NCBI RefSeq assembly: GCF_001317355.1
Contig: NZ_LKET01000029.1
Location: 124,001 to 188,000, forward strand
Length of the DNA stretch: 64,000 nt
DNA from: Oxobacter pfennigii
GTDB lineage: Bacteria > Bacillota > Clostridia > Clostridiales > Oxobacteraceae
Direction: 5' to 3'
The notes beneath the pieces are model-generated. The model had not been told where the DNA came from. It was given only the letters and a program-made list of their open reading frames with translations, and did not search any database. Below are positions 44,634-54,086 of the stretch, in pieces (positions within the stretch are counted from its first letter, which is position 1; each line of letters opens with the position of its first letter). The translations under genes and the position numbers were made by a program.

Positions 44634-46280
44634 ATGTCAGGATTATTCGGTACATTAGGATTGTTGAAAAAGACGGTTAATACAAAGCAGGCGGCCATAA
44701 CTACGACTACACATAATATAGCAAATGCGGACACCGAAGGGTATACAAGGCAAAGAGTGGACATGGCCACATCAAGAGCTCTGGATCTTTACACCATGTC
44801 AGGTAAGCATTATTTAGGCACAGGTGTGGATATAAGAGGGGTATCAAGAATAAGGGACATGTATCTGGATGTTCAGATAAGGGACGAGAATGCCAATTTG
44901 GGGAAATATGAAGCCAGGGATGAGTTCATGACGCAGATTGAAGCCATAACCATGGAACCATCCACCGAAACCGACGGTATATCAAGTACTTCCGAGCTGC
45001 TGACTGAAATGTGGAATTCATGGCAGGACCTTGTCAACAATCCCCATAACCTGAATTCCAAGACTTACGTCGTTGAAAGCTCTCTTTCCCTTACAAACGA
45101 AATGAATCATATTTATAGCCAGTTGACAAAACTGCAGACAGTAAGCAAAACGTTAGCTTCACAGAAGATAGATACGTTCAATTCGAATTTAAAGCAGATT
45201 GACGATTTGACAAAGCAAATTGTGCGGGCCGAATTGACGGGAGGCTCTCCTAATGACCTTCTGGATAAAAGGGATTTGCTGTTGGATGAGTTGTCAAAAA
45301 TGATGGACATAACCGTTACATATGGACAATATGGTAAAATCACCATATCTACCGGAGAACAGGCGGATAATCATAATTTTGTTATTTATAGTGAAGCAAG
45401 GTTTGCGACTTTGGAGTATTATGAGGCAGATGATCACCTTGACTGGCATTACGAAGAGGATACTGACGGTGACGGTGTTAAGGAATCGCTTATCCATTGC
45501 ATGGAGCATACACAAAAAGGCGGCACCATAGCCGGGTATTATGCGGTGGGAAATGAAATCGATAATTATAAGGACAGACTGGATGCCATGGCAAGGTCAA
45601 TAGCGGCGTCGGTGAACCTTATACATAACGTAGGCCTTGACGCTTCAGGAAATTATGTATATTACCAGCCGGGGGACCCGGAATACCTGCCGGTGTTTAC
45701 CAACGGAAGCACTGACCCTGCAGATTGGGTGGAGGATAATATTACGGCGGGAAATATAACAATAAATCAGGATTTGCTTACTAATGCAGAAAAACTGAGG
45801 GCAGGCATGCAATTAGGACCAAGCTACGGCGAGCCCTTCACTGATACTGCGGATACCAGGAGAGCTCTGGCCTTGGCCCAGTTAAGGGATGTGAAGCTGG
45901 ATATCGAAAATATACTCACTAATGTGCCCCCGGGTACGGTAAGGGACTATATAAATTATGAACTGGACGGGAGCGGAAACCTGATAAATTTCGGGAATCT
46001 TGTAAGCTCGGATACCGCAAGCAACAAAGTTACTGTAAGCGGATTCTATGAAGACCTTATATTGAAAATAGGATCTTATGCCGAAGAATCCAAAAATATG
46101 ACAGCCGGCGAGAACGAGCTTGTAAGTCAGCTGATGGCAAGAAGGGATTCCATATCCGGAGTTTCCACCGATGAAGAAACGGTAAATTTAATTCAGTTCC
46201 AGCATTCGCTGAATGCGGCATTTAACGCTATATCCGTTGTGGATAAGCTTCTTGAAACCGTAATAAATCTGGTAAGATAG
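44634..46280 (+). CDS. flgK: Flagellar hook-associated protein 1
   Basis: Joins hook and filament. The 548-residue product begins with FGTLGLLKKTVNTKQAAI and HNIANADTEGYTRQRV, the conserved N-terminal coil of FlgK. It ends with NLIQFQHSLNAAFNAIS and a typical C-terminal coil. The central part (about 230-460) is variable and surface-exposed. GGGAGG is 7 bases before the ATG. Confidence 0.96.
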   Translation: MSGLFGTLGLLKKTVNTKQAAITTTTHNIANADTEGYTRQRVDMATSRALDLYTMSGKHYLGTGVDIRGVSRIRDMYLDVQIRDENANLGKYEARDEFMTQIEAITMEPSTETDGISSTSELLTEMWNSWQDLVNNPHNLNSKTYVVESSLSLTNEMNHIYSQLTKLQTVSKTLASQKIDTFNSNLKQIDDLTKQIVRAELTGGSPNDLLDKRDLLLDELSKMMDITVTYGQYGKITISTGEQADNHNFVIYSEARFATLEYYEADDHLDWHYEEDTDGDGVKESLIHCMEHTQKGGTIAGYYAVGNEIDNYKDRLDAMARSIAASVNLIHNVGLDASGNYVYYQPGDPEYLPVFTNGSTDPADWVEDNITAGNITINQDLLTNAEKLRAGMQLGPSYGEPFTDTADTRRALALAQLRDVKLDIENILTNVPPGTVRDYINYELDGSGNLINFGNLVSSDTASNKVTVSGFYEDLILKIGSYAEESKNMTAGENELVSQLMARRDSISGVSTDEETVNLIQFQHSLNAAFNAISVVDKLLETVINLVR

Positions 46281-46291
46281 GAGGTTTTATA

Positions 46292-47266
46292 ATGAGAGTT
46301 ACCAATAGCTATAAAGTAAGGACTTATTTAAAAAGCCTGAATCAAAATATGGAATATTTAAGCAAGCTTCAGGAGCAGCAGTCGTCTGGGCAAAAGCTCC
46401 TCAGGCCTTCGGATGACCCCTTTGGAGTTTCCAGAACCTTAAATATTAGTGATTCCATAACCAGGAACAAGCAGTATGGGGAAAATATAGATGAAGCAAT
46501 AAACTGGATAAACACATCGGACGAGGCGCTGGATAAAGTAAGCGAATATTTAAAAAGGATATACTCGCAGATCAATGCGGCAGCCAACGGAACAAATTCG
46601 GAAACGGAAATGTTTGCATACAAAGCCGAAATACAAGAATGTATAGAAGGTATCGGAGATATGCTCAATGCCAACTACAATGGAAGCTATATTTTTGCGG
46701 GGTACAAGACCACCGAAAAGCCCATTGCAGTTGAAAAAAACAGCACCGGAGTAACAGGAAAGCTTTTAAACACCGGAGATCAAAACCTTCTATGCAAGGA
46801 AATATCCCCCGGGGTTACCGTAAGCATAAACACAACAGCCTATGATATTTTGCTGACGGCTAACGATTTGGATGAGGCAGATCCCTCTTATGACCCTACT
46901 ACGGATACTGCCGAGAGCTTGAGCAAAACATTTGAAAAATTGATGGAGGCCATGACGGATCCGGCAAAGAAAGAAAATCTTTCATCGGACAGCCCGGAGT
47001 TTTCATTTTTGGATAAGATAACCGCAGCAAGGGACAATATAGCCAGATTGAGAGCACAGATAGGGGCAAAGCAGAACAGGATGGATGCGGCCTCCGCTAA
47101 AAACGCAGTAGAAAACGAGAATATGACGGAAGTTTTGGCCAAAACCGCGGATATTGATATTGCCGAGATGTCCATGCTGGTTAGTGTCGCACTGGCCACA
47201 CACGAATATGCTTTAATGGTTGGTTCTCAAATATTGCAGCAAAGTCTTTTAAGTTTTCTTAAATAG
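46292..47266 (+). CDS. flgL: Flagellar hook-associated protein 3
   Basis: Second junction protein, placed between FlgK and the filament. The 324-residue product has the flagellin-like N-terminus (YLSKLQEQQSSGQKLLRPSD) and C-terminal coil (DIDIAEMSMLVSVALATHEY with QQSLLSFL at the end). TAGGAGG is 8 bases before the ATG, and the gap to flgK is 11 bases. Confidence 0.95.
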   Translation: MRVTNSYKVRTYLKSLNQNMEYLSKLQEQQSSGQKLLRPSDDPFGVSRTLNISDSITRNKQYGENIDEAINWINTSDEALDKVSEYLKRIYSQINAAANGTNSETEMFAYKAEIQECIEGIGDMLNANYNGSYIFAGYKTTEKPIAVEKNSTGVTGKLLNTGDQNLLCKEISPGVTVSINTTAYDILLTANDLDEADPSYDPTTDTAESLSKTFEKLMEAMTDPAKKENLSSDSPEFSFLDKITAARDNIARLRAQIGAKQNRMDAASAKNAVENENMTEVLAKTADIDIAEMSMLVSVALATHEYALMVGSQILQQSLLSFLK

Positions 47267-47278
47267 AAGGTGAAATAA

Positions 47279-47710
47279 ATGGTCATTGATTCTAAATTTT
47301 TCGGGCAAATTGAAGCTGCCGACGAAGATATCATATATTTTGAGGAAGGCCTCCTTGGCCTTGAGGATGTAAAAAAATTTATATTGGTTGATATCGAGGG
47401 AGAAAGCTCTTTTAAATGCCTGCAGTCGGCAGACAGTCAGGAAATTGCCTTTATAGTTATAAGCCCCTGGGAGGTAGAGGAAGGGTATCAGGTTGATATT
47501 GATGATGAAGAGCTTATAACCCTTCAGGATAATGACTTATCCGATATCTTTATCTATTCTATAGTTACTTTATCGCAGGATAAAATGACAGCTAATTTAA
47601 TAGGGCCTATTATTTTAAATACAAAGACCAAAAGAGGCAAACAGATCGTTTTGAATAATTCAAAATATACTACAAAGCATATAATCAAATACTTTGCAAA
47701 GAAGGAATAA
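47279..47710 (+). CDS. fliW: Flagellar assembly factor FliW
   Basis: Cytosolic protein that binds flagellin or CsrA. When flagellin is low, FliW is free and holds CsrA away from the hag leader; when flagellin accumulates, CsrA is released and stops hag translation. The 143-residue product has the family motifs YFEEGLLGLEDVKKFILVD and NLIGPIILNTKTKRGKQIVL. It lies 3 bases before csrA, the classical pairing. Confidence 0.95.
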   Translation: MVIDSKFFGQIEAADEDIIYFEEGLLGLEDVKKFILVDIEGESSFKCLQSADSQEIAFIVISPWEVEEGYQVDIDDEELITLQDNDLSDIFIYSIVTLSQDKMTANLIGPIILNTKTKRGKQIVLNNSKYTTKHIIKYFAKKE

Positions 47711-47713
47711 CGT

Positions 47714-47938
47714 ATGCTGGTTGTAACGAGAAAACAAAATCAAAGCCTTATTATAAACGGCAATATTGAAATCATAATAATAGAAGCCAGGGACGGCAGC
47801 GTCAAAATAGGAGTCGAGGCTCCAAGAGACGTTAAAATATATAGAAAAGAAATATTCGAGGAAATCAGAGACGAAAATAAGAGCGCTCTTAATACCAGAG
47901 AGCTTGATATAAAAGAATTAATCAAAAAAGAGGATTAG
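47714..47938 (+). CDS. csrA: Carbon storage regulator CsrA
   Basis: RNA-binding dimer that blocks ribosome access on target mRNAs, here most likely the flagellin leader at 50631-50667. The 74-residue product begins MLVVTRKQNQSLIINGNIEI and contains VKIGVEAPRDVKIYRKEIFE, with the RNA-contacting Arg in the latter. GAAGGA lies before the ATG. Partner of the fliW gene just upstream. Confidence 0.96.
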   Translation: MLVVTRKQNQSLIINGNIEIIIIEARDGSVKIGVEAPRDVKIYRKEIFEEIRDENKSALNTRELDIKELIKKED

Positions 47939-47965
47939 TTATCCTTATTAAAGGCGGTGGAAATT

Positions 47966-50173
47966 ATGAGTTTTACAACAAAAGCCAGCGATATGATAAG
48001 GCTTACGGGATTGGCCACGGGCCTTGATGTGGACAGCCTTGTACAGCAGATGATGAAAGCTGAAAATATAAAGATGGACAAACTAAAGCAGCAACAGCAA
48101 CTGACGCTGTGGAAGCAGGAAGCATACCGCAGCATAATGGATGACATCAATGAATTAAAGAGCACCTATTTTGACGTACTAAAATCCGACACCTACGCCC
48201 TGTCATCAACCGGCTATTCGCTTCTTAAAATAACTTCCGATTCGCCCAACGTGGCAACAGCTACAGGCGGCGCCGGCGCCCAGGCGGGCACCTATTCCCT
48301 CACAAATATAGTAGTGGCCACAAAGGCCTCATACAAAAGCGATAAGCTTATAAACGTGAGAGAAGCGGACAATTCTTTTGCATCTCTTAAAATAGAAGCG
48401 GGTGTCAATGATTCCATAACCATTAAATTAAACGACAAAACATATGATATAAAGCTGGAGGCAGGGGAATACGGCACCTTTGACGGTACGGGAACAGAGA
48501 GCACCGACTTATTAAAACAGATACAATACCAGATGCAGCAAAAAGGTATAAGCGATACCGAAATAACCGTAAGCTCCGACGGCTCAAGAATTAATTTCGT
48601 CGCAGCTAGTGGCAATGATCTGGAAGTTACGGGAAATACGGTTACCGGAAACAGTATGATTTTTAATACTGCAATAAACAGCAGCAATAATAAGCTTACC
48701 ATAACTATCGGAAGTGACAGTTATATTGTGACAATAGATCCGGGAACATATTCCTCTAATGAACTTTTTACGGCAATTAATAATGCAATGGTGGCGGCAG
48801 AATCAAGTGGCGGAGGAACAGAAGATATTTCAAGTAAAATTCAGGCAGGGTTGTCACCGGATGGCACCAGAATTCAACTTTATGATTCCAGCAATTCCGG
48901 CAGCCCCAGCTACATAAATGTAAGCGGTGCAGCTCTTTATGCCATGGGCTATTCAAGCATGAGTATCGACGTGGATATGGGCACCTCCACAAAGATGTCA
49001 AGCCTTGTAACTGGTGAGGTATCCTTTGAAATAAACGGCAAGGAAATATCTTATGACTTTAGCGGAGCCGATAAAGACCGCTCCGTTGCCGATATAATGA
49101 GGGACATATCATCAACTGCAGAGGTGGACGTAAAATACAACGAGCTGACCAAAAAGTTTGAAATGTATTCTTTGACCACCGGTGCGTCACAAAAATTTGA
49201 CCCTTCAACTACCATAGATACGGAAGGCAGCTTTTTATCCAGCCTTTTTGGTACCGCCACAATAGTAAACGGCACCAACGCAGAAGTTACCATAAAGGAA
49301 CCGGGAGGGAATGAGGTTTCGGTCATAAGATCCAGCAACAATTTTACCATTAACGGAATTACCTACAGTCTTCTTAGCGGAACTACCTCCAATAAGAGTT
49401 CGGCAACCCTTACTATGACTACAGATGTGGACGGGGCTTACAATAAAATTAAATCCTTTATAGACAAGTATAATGAAGTAATAGAAAATATACAGACAAA
49501 GCTTAACGAAAAGAAGGATTCCGAGTATACGCCCTTAACCGACGAACAGAAATCGGCTATGACCGAAGAACAGATAGAGAAGTGGGAGGCGAAGGCAAAG
49601 GAAGGACTTCTTCGTAACGATTCCAGTCTTGAAAACATGCTGTATAATTTAAGAAGCGCATTTTACGATACCGTAAAAGGGGCGGGTGTTTATTTAACCG
49701 ATCTGGGCATATCTACAAGCAGTAATTACAGCGAAGGCGGAAAGATAATTATAACCGAGAGCAAATTAAAAAGCGCCCTTGAAACTAAGGGAGTACAGGT
49801 AATAAATTTTTTTGCTCAAAACAGCAATATAAGCTATGACCCCGACCACAGAACCGACAAGGACAGGTACAGCCAGGTAGGAATATTCCAGCGTGTAAAT
49901 GATATATTGAAGGATTATACCAGGACTACCAGAAGCTCCAGCGGGCAAAAGGGTATACTGGTGGAAATTGCCGGCATGAAAGGTGACGGCTCGGAGCTCA
50001 GCAATGATTTATATGACCAGCTTGTAGGACAAAACAGAAAGATAACGGAATTGAGCAAAAAACTATATGCGAAAGAAACAAGCTATTACAACAAGTTTTC
50101 AAAGCTTGAAGCTGCAATGCAGAAGTTAAACAGCCAGTCTAACTGGTTGTACTCCATGCTAGGAGGAAATTAA
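47966..50173 (+). CDS. fliD: Flagellar filament cap protein FliD
   Basis: Caps the filament tip and folds incoming flagellin. The 735-residue product begins DMIRLTGLATGLDVDSLVQQ and ends with a helical region (NRKITELSKKLYAKETSYYN). It is longer than many FliD proteins; the extra length is in the middle, Ser/Thr/Gly-rich part (about 150-480). The start is ATG 47966, 6 bases after AGGCGGTGG; GTG 47957 overlaps that site. Confidence 0.94.
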   Translation: MSFTTKASDMIRLTGLATGLDVDSLVQQMMKAENIKMDKLKQQQQLTLWKQEAYRSIMDDINELKSTYFDVLKSDTYALSSTGYSLLKITSDSPNVATATGGAGAQAGTYSLTNIVVATKASYKSDKLINVREADNSFASLKIEAGVNDSITIKLNDKTYDIKLEAGEYGTFDGTGTESTDLLKQIQYQMQQKGISDTEITVSSDGSRINFVAASGNDLEVTGNTVTGNSMIFNTAINSSNNKLTITIGSDSYIVTIDPGTYSSNELFTAINNAMVAAESSGGGTEDISSKIQAGLSPDGTRIQLYDSSNSGSPSYINVSGAALYAMGYSSMSIDVDMGTSTKMSSLVTGEVSFEINGKEISYDFSGADKDRSVADIMRDISSTAEVDVKYNELTKKFEMYSLTTGASQKFDPSTTIDTEGSFLSSLFGTATIVNGTNAEVTIKEPGGNEVSVIRSSNNFTINGITYSLLSGTTSNKSSATLTMTTDVDGAYNKIKSFIDKYNEVIENIQTKLNEKKDSEYTPLTDEQKSAMTEEQIEKWEAKAKEGLLRNDSSLENMLYNLRSAFYDTVKGAGVYLTDLGISTSSNYSEGGKIIITESKLKSALETKGVQVINFFAQNSNISYDPDHRTDKDRYSQVGIFQRVNDILKDYTRTTRSSSGQKGILVEIAGMKGDGSELSNDLYDQLVGQNRKITELSKKLYAKETSYYNKFSKLEAAMQKLNSQSNWLYSMLGGN

Positions 50174-50175
50174 TA

Positions 50176-50517
50176 ATGGAAGGTTTAAAAGAGGCTCTTG
50201 AAACATATACCGGAGTCACAAAAACCTTAATTGCCGCCCTTGATAACGGAGATTATGATAATCTTGACAGGCTTATACTTGAAAGAGAGCAGGTTATAGA
50301 GCATGTTAAAACCATAAGCTGCACTAAAGAGGAATTCAAAAACATATGCAATGAGCTTGAAACGGAAAAATACCAGCGTATCCTTGACGAAATGACAGAC
50401 CTTAAAAAAATGGAGCTTAAAAAAGAAATGGATTCCTTCAAGCGTGCGGCCAATGCCAACAAAAACTATAATAACAGCGCCTATGGTAGTTATGACTTTT
50501 TAAACAAAAAAATATGA
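50176..50517 (+). CDS. FliT-like flagellar export chaperone
   Basis: A 113-residue, highly charged helical protein starting 2 bases after fliD. FliT-type chaperones bind FliD before export and are usually encoded directly after it, often with very weak sequence similarity. The pattern (ALETYTGVTKTLIAALDNGD, long Lys/Glu-rich helices, flexible Asn/Tyr-rich tail) fits. AGGAGG stands 8 bases before the ATG. Confidence 0.75.
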   Translation: MEGLKEALETYTGVTKTLIAALDNGDYDNLDRLILEREQVIEHVKTISCTKEEFKNICNELETEKYQRILDEMTDLKKMELKKEMDSFKRAANANKNYNNSAYGSYDFLNKKI

Positions 50518-50532
50518 TTTTCGATAAATTCT

Positions 50533-50560
50533 ATAAAGTTAGCAAAAATAAATACGATAT
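50533..50560 (+). promoter_or_regulatory. Sigma-D promoter of hag
   Basis: TAAA (50534-50537), 15 bases, TACGATAT (50553-50560): six of eight -10 positions agree with GCCGATAT and the spacing is exact. It lies about 70 bases before the CsrA-site hairpin. Confidence 0.75.
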
Positions 50561-50630
50561 ATTAGTATAAAATGAAAATGTAATTTGAATCAGGCGGCCG
50601 AGTGATTTGAATTGCAATCATTCAATAAAC

Positions 50631-50667
50631 GGTGAAAAAGGATGTTCACCTTAAATTTCAAGGAGGG
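50631..50667 (+). promoter_or_regulatory. CsrA-binding region in the hag leader
   Basis: GGTGAA (50631-50636) and TTCACC (50645-50650) form a 6 bp hairpin whose loop AAAGGATG presents GGA. The second GGA is in the Shine-Dalgarno CAAGGAGGG (50659-50667). The paired GGA arrangement resembles the two CsrA sites of the Bacillus subtilis hag leader. Confidence 0.7.
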
Positions 50668-50676
50668 AAAAATACA

Positions 50677-51861
50677 ATGATTATTAATCACAATCTTAAT
50701 GCGATGAACTCATCAAGAATGCTTAATGCTAACAACAGCAGAGCTACAAAATCCATGGAGAAGCTTTCCTCAGGTCTTAGAATAAACAGGGCTGGAGACG
50801 ACGCAGCAGGTCTTGCAATATCAGAAAAAATGAGAGGCCAGATAGCAGGCTTAGACCAGGCTGCTAACAACGCACAGGATGGTATTTCATTAATCCAGAC
50901 TGCAGAAGGTGCTTTAAACGAAACTCACAGCATACTCCAGAGAATGAGGGAACTTGCCGTACAGGCATCCAACGATACAAATGTTGGCGTTGACAGAACT
51001 GAAATTCAGAAGGAATTGAACCAGCTGGCAGACGAGGTTGACAGGATAGCAAATACAACCGAATTCAATACTCAGAAGCTTTTAAACGGCGACAAAGTTG
51101 GATTGAAAGCTAAAGTTGACGGGAAAGTAACATATCAAAATAATAGTTCATTAAATATAACTGGAGATATAACAATATCAGACAAGGATCTTATAAATAA
51201 ATCAGGAACTATTATTATAACACGTACGAATGGAACTGTAGGCGCTTCTACATTAACTGTAAGTAATTTTCATATTGGTGATCCAAACGGCCTTGGTATG
51301 ACGACTGCATCGATTACTGGCCTAAATCAACTCACTTTTAATGGGGCTACTTTGCAGTTTGCAATTGCTGGCGGTAATGATTTAATGGATATGAAAATCG
51401 GTGAAAGCATTACTGTAAGCTTGTTTGCAATGGAAGATGCAGAAACTGATGTTTCAAAAGCTCTTAGTTTCCAGATAGGAGCAAATTCCGGTCAGAATAT
51501 GCTGGTTGGAATAGGTAAAATGGATGCATCATCATTAGGTATCAGGAAGGGAAGCGATGCTGTTGACGTATCTGATGCAGAAAGTGCAACAGCAGCAATA
51601 ACTTCAATAAACTCCGCTATAGAAAAAGTTTCAGCTCAGAGAGCTCAGCTTGGTGCTTACCAGAACAGGCTTGAACATACAATTAACAACTTGGGAACTT
51701 CTTCAGAAAACTTAAGTGCAGCAGAATCACGTATCCGCGACGTGGACATGGCAGCAGAAATGTCAGAATACAGCAAGAACAATATTCTTGCTCAAGCTGC
51801 TCAGGCTATGCTTGCACAGGCTAACCAACAGCCGCAAAACGTGCTTCAATTATTGAGATAG
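50677..51861 (+). CDS. hag: Flagellin
   Basis: Filament subunit of 394 residues. Conserved N-terminal D0/D1 helices (MIINHNLNAMNSSRMLNANN, SMEKLSSGLRINRAGDDAAG; about 1-140) and C-terminal helices (about 300-394, ending QQPQNVLQLLR) enclose a variable, Ser/Thr/Asn-rich middle region (about 145-300) that would face outward and is the likely glycan carrier. ATG 50677 is chosen: it follows AAGGAGGG with normal spacing and gives MIINHN, the usual start. It is controlled by sigma-D and probably by CsrA, and is followed at once by a terminator. Confidence 0.96.
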   Translation: MIINHNLNAMNSSRMLNANNSRATKSMEKLSSGLRINRAGDDAAGLAISEKMRGQIAGLDQAANNAQDGISLIQTAEGALNETHSILQRMRELAVQASNDTNVGVDRTEIQKELNQLADEVDRIANTTEFNTQKLLNGDKVGLKAKVDGKVTYQNNSSLNITGDITISDKDLINKSGTIIITRTNGTVGASTLTVSNFHIGDPNGLGMTTASITGLNQLTFNGATLQFAIAGGNDLMDMKIGESITVSLFAMEDAETDVSKALSFQIGANSGQNMLVGIGKMDASSLGIRKGSDAVDVSDAESATAAITSINSAIEKVSAQRAQLGAYQNRLEHTINNLGTSSENLSAAESRIRDVDMAAEMSEYSKNNILAQAAQAMLAQANQQPQNVLQLLR

Positions 51862-51870
51862 TATGAACTT

Positions 51871-51900
51871 AAAAGGCCGGAGTATGACTCCGGCCTTTTT
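51871..51900 (+). terminator. Strong terminator after hag
   Basis: AAAAGGCCGGAGT and ACTCCGGCCTTTTT pair perfectly around ATG. It sets the flagellin transcript apart from the glycan island. Confidence 0.95.
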
Positions 51901-51944
51901 ATATAAATAGTATTACAGGTTGAGAATATAATAGGGGGATTAGG

Positions 51945-53876
51945 ATGATAAGCATATCGGCATGCATGATTGTAAAAAACGAGGAAGATAATATTGAGAG
52001 ATGCATAAACAGCTATAAAGATATTGTAAATGAAATAATCGTAGTGGATACAGGTTCTACGGACAGAACTGTAGATATAGCGAAAAAAAATGGATGTAAA
52101 GTGTTTTTCTATAAATGGGATAATGATTTTGCATCTGCGAAAAATTATGCCATAAAGGAAGCAAAGGGGGATTGGATTATCTTTCTGGATGCCGATGAAT
52201 ATTTCGATTATCAACTGTCTCAAAATATCCCTCAAATTTTAGAATCGGCCGATGAAAATGTTGATGGTCTTGCCTGCACCATGATAAACATAGATAAAAA
52301 TGGTGATATCATAGATGAAACGATACACCTCAGGATATTCAGAAATAAAAAACAAATATCATACAAGAATAAGATTCATGAAGTTTTATCAAAGTTATCA
52401 GGTACAATAGAGGCTAAGAAGGTTGAAAGAAACGCATTGGTTATTTATCATACAGGATATGACCGGGATTTTATGAAAATAAAGGGTAAAAGGAATCTAA
52501 AACTGCTTTTAGAACAGGAGGAAAAAGGACAATTTGACTATCGTACTGCTTATTACATAAGTGAATGCTATTATGCAATGGAACAATATGAACAAGCAGA
52601 GGAATATTCCAAAGCAGCTATAGAAAAAAGTAATAATGAACCATTTTTTTCGCTGATAAAGATGTATCAGAATTTATTGTATTCAATGTTTACCCTGGAG
52701 CGTCCAGAAAGAGAGATTAAACAATATATCGATGAGTCTAAGGATAAATTTTCTTATCATCCCGCATGCTATTTCTTTGATGCCTGGTACAATATAAATA
52801 TTAAAAGGTATGATATTGCAGTTGATAGTTATAGAAAAGTGATTGAAGTGCAAAACAATTATAATGCACGAGACATTAATTTTGTTCCATCTGTAATATA
52901 TGATATACATTATAAAATTGGTGAGATAAGTTTCATTAAAAATGATTATACCGGTGCTCTAGATAGTTTTGTGAAGTCCTTGAGATTTAAAAAGTATTTT
53001 TTTGAAGCCTTAATTGGATTAATAAAATTAATCAAACATGAAAGTCAAGAAGATAGCATTGTATTATTAAACAGTATTTATGATATCAATAATGAAAAAG
53101 ACATGGACTTTTTAGTGGATGCTTTGATAAATCAAAAATCAGGAATAATGCTTGCTTATTACAATAACATACGTATAAAAAAATTCGGGAAACAAGATGC
53201 AGCAATTATGTATACAATGCTTTCAAATAGAAAATATGATAAAGCTTATGAAATGTTTTACCAATGCTATAGTGAGGATAGTATTAGCAATGTCATATTT
53301 TCTGTCATTTCTGCTATATGCAGTAATAACACGGATAATATGCTTGAATTGGCTAAGAAAGTAGGGCCATCATTCAAGAGGATACTAGATAATTATTCCG
53401 AAAATAATCTAACGGAATTTATATATGAAGACAAAGAAGACTACATTATGGTATTGGATGAACTTATTACATTAAATGAACATGAGGTATTAAATAAATA
53501 TGTGGGATTAAAGAGATATTTTAAAAAAGATATCTCCTTGGATATCGGTAATGTTTTAAAAGCAAATGGATTGTTTAATTTTGCAATAGAAGAGTATCAA
53601 TACTACATTAAAAATAATAGCAATGATAATAAATACAAGGGGGGTATATTAGCTTCGTTGGGATATAGCTATTATAGATTAAAGGATACTAACAATGCAA
53701 TAATCTATTTCGAAAAAGCATTAAATATGAACACACCTTCGAGTTATAATATAAATGAAATACTTTCCTATGTAAACTGGTCAATTGAAAAGATAAATAA
53801 TAAAGAAATAGTTGATAAGTTAAAAACATTAAAAAGTAAATGCGAGATTTTGATTCAGAATATTCAATTTCGTTAG
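51945..53876 (+). CDS. Family 2 glycosyltransferase with TPR-like repeats
   Basis: A 643-residue cytosolic protein. The N-terminal GT-A domain (about 1-230) shows CMIVKNEEDNIERCINSYKD, VVDTGSTDRTVDIAKKNGC, ASAKNYAIKEAKGDWIIFLD and the metal-binding DADE. The rest (about 240-640) is a helical repeat region with TPR-like pairs (EQYEQAEEYSKAAIEKSNNE and a C-terminal NNAIIYFEKALNMN). TPRs may hold the acceptor protein. Placed directly after flagellin with its own terminator, it is a good candidate for the first flagellin glycosyltransferase. GGGGGATTAGG precedes the ATG. Confidence 0.87.
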   Translation: MISISACMIVKNEEDNIERCINSYKDIVNEIIVVDTGSTDRTVDIAKKNGCKVFFYKWDNDFASAKNYAIKEAKGDWIIFLDADEYFDYQLSQNIPQILESADENVDGLACTMINIDKNGDIIDETIHLRIFRNKKQISYKNKIHEVLSKLSGTIEAKKVERNALVIYHTGYDRDFMKIKGKRNLKLLLEQEEKGQFDYRTAYYISECYYAMEQYEQAEEYSKAAIEKSNNEPFFSLIKMYQNLLYSMFTLERPEREIKQYIDESKDKFSYHPACYFFDAWYNINIKRYDIAVDSYRKVIEVQNNYNARDINFVPSVIYDIHYKIGEISFIKNDYTGALDSFVKSLRFKKYFFEALIGLIKLIKHESQEDSIVLLNSIYDINNEKDMDFLVDALINQKSGIMLAYYNNIRIKKFGKQDAAIMYTMLSNRKYDKAYEMFYQCYSEDSISNVIFSVISAICSNNTDNMLELAKKVGPSFKRILDNYSENNLTEFIYEDKEDYIMVLDELITLNEHEVLNKYVGLKRYFKKDISLDIGNVLKANGLFNFAIEEYQYYIKNNSNDNKYKGGILASLGYSYYRLKDTNNAIIYFEKALNMNTPSSYNINEILSYVNWSIEKINNKEIVDKLKTLKSKCEILIQNIQFR

Positions 53877-53889
53877 AAGTTTAAATGAA

Positions 53890-53933
53890 TTAACTTCGAC
53901 AATAAATAATAATATTGTCGAAGTTAATTTTTT
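53890..53933 (+). terminator. Strong terminator after the GT2-TPR gene
   Basis: TTAACTTCGACAATA (53890-53904) and TATTGTCGAAGTTAA (53913-53927) form a perfect 15 bp stem with an 8-base loop, then six T. Confidence 0.93.
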
Positions 53934-53940
53934 ATAAAAC

Positions 53941-53968
53941 CTAATTATATTAAGAATTATACCGAAAT
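53941..53968 (+). promoter_or_regulatory. Candidate sigma-D promoter of the glycan operon
   Basis: CTAA (53941-53944), 16 bases, ACCGAAAT (53961-53968): the same -10 octamer and the same spacing as the flgM promoter at 43787-43814. The -35 reads TAAT instead of TAAA. It lies 118 bases before the gene at 54087. A T-run/A-run inverted repeat (53982-54009) lies between. Confidence 0.5.
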
Positions 53969-54086
53969 ATAGGTATAAGGCTTTTTTGCATTCATGTGAA
54001 TGTAAAAAATAATTGTCGAAGAATGGAGAATATAAATAATACTCTTTAAAGTTATGTTTGAAGATTGGCAGGGAGAATGAAGGAAA

